A stretch of 8,151 nucleotides of DNA, from assembly GCA_013153755.1 (NCBI GenBank), contig JAADDU010000187.1, positions 1-8,151 on the forward strand, written 5' to 3'. Made by a program: the position numbers and the translations under genes. Of this stretch, positions 6,133-8,151 are shown one piece after another. Below the pieces are notes generated by a model. It was given only the letters and a program-made list of their open reading frames with translations, did not search any database and was not told the origin of the DNA. Position 1 is the stretch's first letter; each line of letters starts with the position of its first letter. The DNA comes from Campylobacterota bacterium. Its GTDB lineage: Bacteria > Campylobacterota > Campylobacteria > Campylobacterales > Sulfurimonadaceae.

Positions 6133-8151
6133 CTAAAACTCTAGAACATCTTGCACAGGTAGTATCTTCAGATTCTGCTTGATATTTCCAACAGCGTGGA
6201 CATTTATGCATAGTTGCTTTTGAGATTATAAAACTATCTCCATCAACCTCAAAACTTCCAAGCTCTGCATCTGGTTTTTTATCTGTTATACCAGATACTA
6301 CAAACCAATCTTCCCCGTCTATTGCATCTATGTCTAAAACAGTTTTAGAATCTGTATAGATTACTAACTCTAGTGTACTTTTGATAACTTTTTCTTTTTT
6401 AAGTGCATCTACAACACTACCAAAACCTTCTCTAGCTTTTGTCATATAAGTAGCATTAAAATTAGAGTCTCCAACTTCTATATTGTTATATGTCATATCA
6501 AAGATAGAAGTAGCATCGCCTTTGATGATTTTTGGAGCATGCTCTACAATCTCATCTGCTGTATAAGTAAGTATAGGTGCCATTAAAAGTAAAAGATTTT
6601 TTGTGATGATAGCCATAGCACTTTGAGATGCCATCCTTCTTGAATCATCTTTCCCATCACAATATAGTGAGTCTTTAGTCATATCGATATACATACCACT
6701 AAGCTCATTTGCTATAAAGTTGTTTAGTTTGCTCATACCATTTACAAAATCGTAGTTTGAAAAAGATTTATGAACATCTCCAAGAACGCTAGATGCAGTG
6801 CTTAGTATCCACTTGTCTAACTCTCCCATCTCTTCATAAGGTGTAAGTGCCTCTAAGTCATTGATATTTGCCAACATGATTCTAAAAGTGTTTCTTAGTT
6901 TACGATAATTTTCACTTATCTGTTTTAAGATACCTTGAGAGATTTTCAAATCCCCTTGATAATCACTTGAAGCTACCCAAAGACGAAGTATCTCACTTCC
7001 ATACTCTTTTAAAACTTTCTCAGGTGCGATAACATTGCCTTTTGACTTAGACATCTTCTCACCCTTCTCATCAACTGTAAAACCGTGAGTTAAAACACCC
7101 TTATATGGTGCTTTATGCTCAACTGCACAAGATAAGAAAAGAGATGATTGGAACCAACCACGATGTTGGTCACTTCCCTCTACATAAAGGTCTGCTTGAT
7201 ACTCCCCTGCATCATAGTTACGAGATTTTAAAACGCTATTCCAAGTTGAGCCACTGTCAAACCAAACATCAAGTATATCTGTTACTTTTTCAAGTTCCTC
7301 AGGTTTATAACCGCTACCAGGGTAGAGGAGTTGTGCTATATCCATAGAGTACCAAGCATCACTTCCCTGCATCTCAAAAATCATAGCAGTAAAGTTTAAA
7401 ACTTTCTCATCTAGTAAAACTTCCCCTGTTTCTTTAACTCTAAAAAATGCGATAGGCACACCCCAATCTCTTTGACGGCTAATACACCAATCAGGGCGAT
7501 TCTCAACCATAGAGTTTAGTCTGTTTCTCCCACTCTCAGGCATAAAAAGAGTTTTTTCAACTTCACTAAGAGCTATATCTCTAAGAGTCTTATCTTCCCC
7601 TTGTGGTTTTTCATCAACACTTATAAACCACTGTTTAGTAGCTCTAAATATAAGTGGAGTGTGACTTCTCCAACAGTGTGGGTATGAGTGTGTAAATTTT
7701 GACTCTTGAAGTAGCGCATCTCCTAAAAGTTCTAAGATAGCATCATTACATTTAAATATAAGTTTACCTACAAAATTTTCTGGATTTGGTATAAGTTTTT
7801 CCCTTACTACTGTTTCATCAAAACAACCAGTTTCATCAACTGGCATAACAACTTCTAAGTCATATTTTAGACCTACACGGTAGTCATCTTCCCCATGTCC
7901 TGGAGCTGTATGAACTCCACCTGTACCACTATCCATAAGTACATGATCTCCTAGAACTATTTTAGACTCTCTACCATTTAGTGGGTTGATAGCTACTTGA
8001 TTTTCAAAAACTTTTGAGTCTATCTCTCTTGCTATCTCACCTTTTACAACACCTTGTTCTAAAAGTGATTCAAAAAGAGCTTTTGCAACTATGTAACCAT
8101 CAGTTGTAAGAACATACTTTTCCTCTGGATGCAGAGATATACCAGTGTTTG
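6125..8151 (-). CDS. ileS: Isoleucyl-tRNA synthetase, N-terminal part outside window
   Basis: This enzyme joins isoleucine to tRNA-Ile and removes mischarged valine. The frame is open from the right edge to the TGA at 6125, giving 674 visible residues of a protein usually about 920 long. The missing part should hold the HIGH motif and the start of the editing domain, and the true start lies beyond base 8151; the ATG at 7936 is internal because conserved sequence continues upstream of it. Seen, numbered from the edge: editing-domain motif GTGGVHTAPGHGEDDY (75-90), WCISRQRDWGVP (221-232), DVWFDSGS (294-301), KMSKS (365-369, bases 7043-7057) that binds ATP in class I synthetases, a tRNA-anticodon helical domain, and a C-terminal zinc finger with C650, C653, C665 and C668 (CPRC and CARC). 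The zinc finger fits the common bacterial IleRS1 type. It appears to be the first gene seen of a unit continuing into the 35-residue membrane protein and eptA. Confidence 0.97.
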   Translation of the reverse strand, partial: NTGISLHPEEKYVLTTDGYIVAKALFESLLEQGVVKGEIAREIDSKVFENQVAINPLNGRESKIVLGDHVLMDSGTGGVHTAPGHGEDDYRVGLKYDLEVVMPVDETGCFDETVVREKLIPNPENFVGKLIFKCNDAILELLGDALLQESKFTHSYPHCWRSHTPLIFRATKQWFISVDEKPQGEDKTLRDIALSEVEKTLFMPESGRNRLNSMVENRPDWCISRQRDWGVPIAFFRVKETGEVLLDEKVLNFTAMIFEMQGSDAWYSMDIAQLLYPGSGYKPEELEKVTDILDVWFDSGSTWNSVLKSRNYDAGEYQADLYVEGSDQHRGWFQSSLFLSCAVEHKAPYKGVLTHGFTVDEKGEKMSKSKGNVIAPEKVLKEYGSEILRLWVASSDYQGDLKISQGILKQISENYRKLRNTFRIMLANINDLEALTPYEEMGELDKWILSTASSVLGDVHKSFSNYDFVNGMSKLNNFIANELSGMYIDMTKDSLYCDGKDDSRRMASQSAMAIITKNLLLLMAPILTYTADEIVEHAPKIIKGDATSIFDMTYNNIEVGDSNFNATYMTKAREGFGSVVDALKKEKVIKSTLELVIYTDSKTVLDIDAIDGEDWFVVSGITDKKPDAELGSFEVDGDSFIISKATMHKCPRCWKYQAESEDTTCARCSRVLDA

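Noticed and set aside
7105..7347. 80-codon open frame on the plus strand, opposite ileS
   Set aside because: It is the complement of well-conserved ileS motifs, with no ribosome site or promoter.
6125..7936. ileS as a 603-residue protein starting at the ATG at 7936
   Set aside because: The reading frame continues with conserved synthetase sequence to the right edge, so this ATG is internal and the gene is cut by the window.

Overview
The window looks like chromosomal DNA of a free-living Campylobacterota (Epsilonproteobacteria), probably near Sulfurimonas. The evidence is AT-rich DNA with AT-rich codon choice, tightly packed genes, a Campylobacter/Helicobacter-type FlhA, an Rrf2 gene directly in front of flhA, a DHH phosphoesterase directly behind it, and a DUF3365-type haem-sensor domain. 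The genus is an inference. All genes have similar base composition, and I see no insertion sequence, phage, CRISPR, tRNA or rRNA. No gene-free stretch exceeds about 115 bases.

Layout. Bases 1-618 (minus) hold the first 206 residues of a membrane-anchored DUF3365/Tll0287-like protein with a CxxCH haem motif; it runs off the left edge. A 115-base divergent intergenic region (619-733) contains a candidate -10 box for each direction and a near-perfect inverted repeat between them. On the plus strand follow an Rrf2-family regulator with three cysteines (734-1135), flhA two bases later (1138-3303), and a DHH/DHHA1 phosphoesterase (3344-4417). The opposite strand then carries a convergent block: ileS (enters from the right edge, stop at 6125), a previously uncalled 35-residue membrane peptide gene (6025-6132), and a full-length phosphoethanolamine transferase of the EptA/EptC/MCR family (4433-6028).

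How the genes may work together. The left half pairs a haem-type sensor with a cysteine-bearing Rrf2 regulator on either side of one shared control region, and the Rrf2 gene is cotranscribed with the gate protein of the flagellar export apparatus. This suggests redox or gas-responsive control of flagellar assembly (inference). The right half is one tightly overlapping transcription unit, ileS - small membrane protein - eptA, with 8-base and 4-base overlaps, implying translational coupling. EptC of Campylobacter jejuni modifies lipid A and also the flagellar rod protein FlgG, so a functional tie to the nearby flhA is possible, although the two genes are on opposite strands.

Most of the window is ordinary core genome. 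The parts that deserve attention are the 35-residue gene nested between ileS and eptA, the inverted repeat with its divergent promoters, and the corrected start of the Rrf2 gene.
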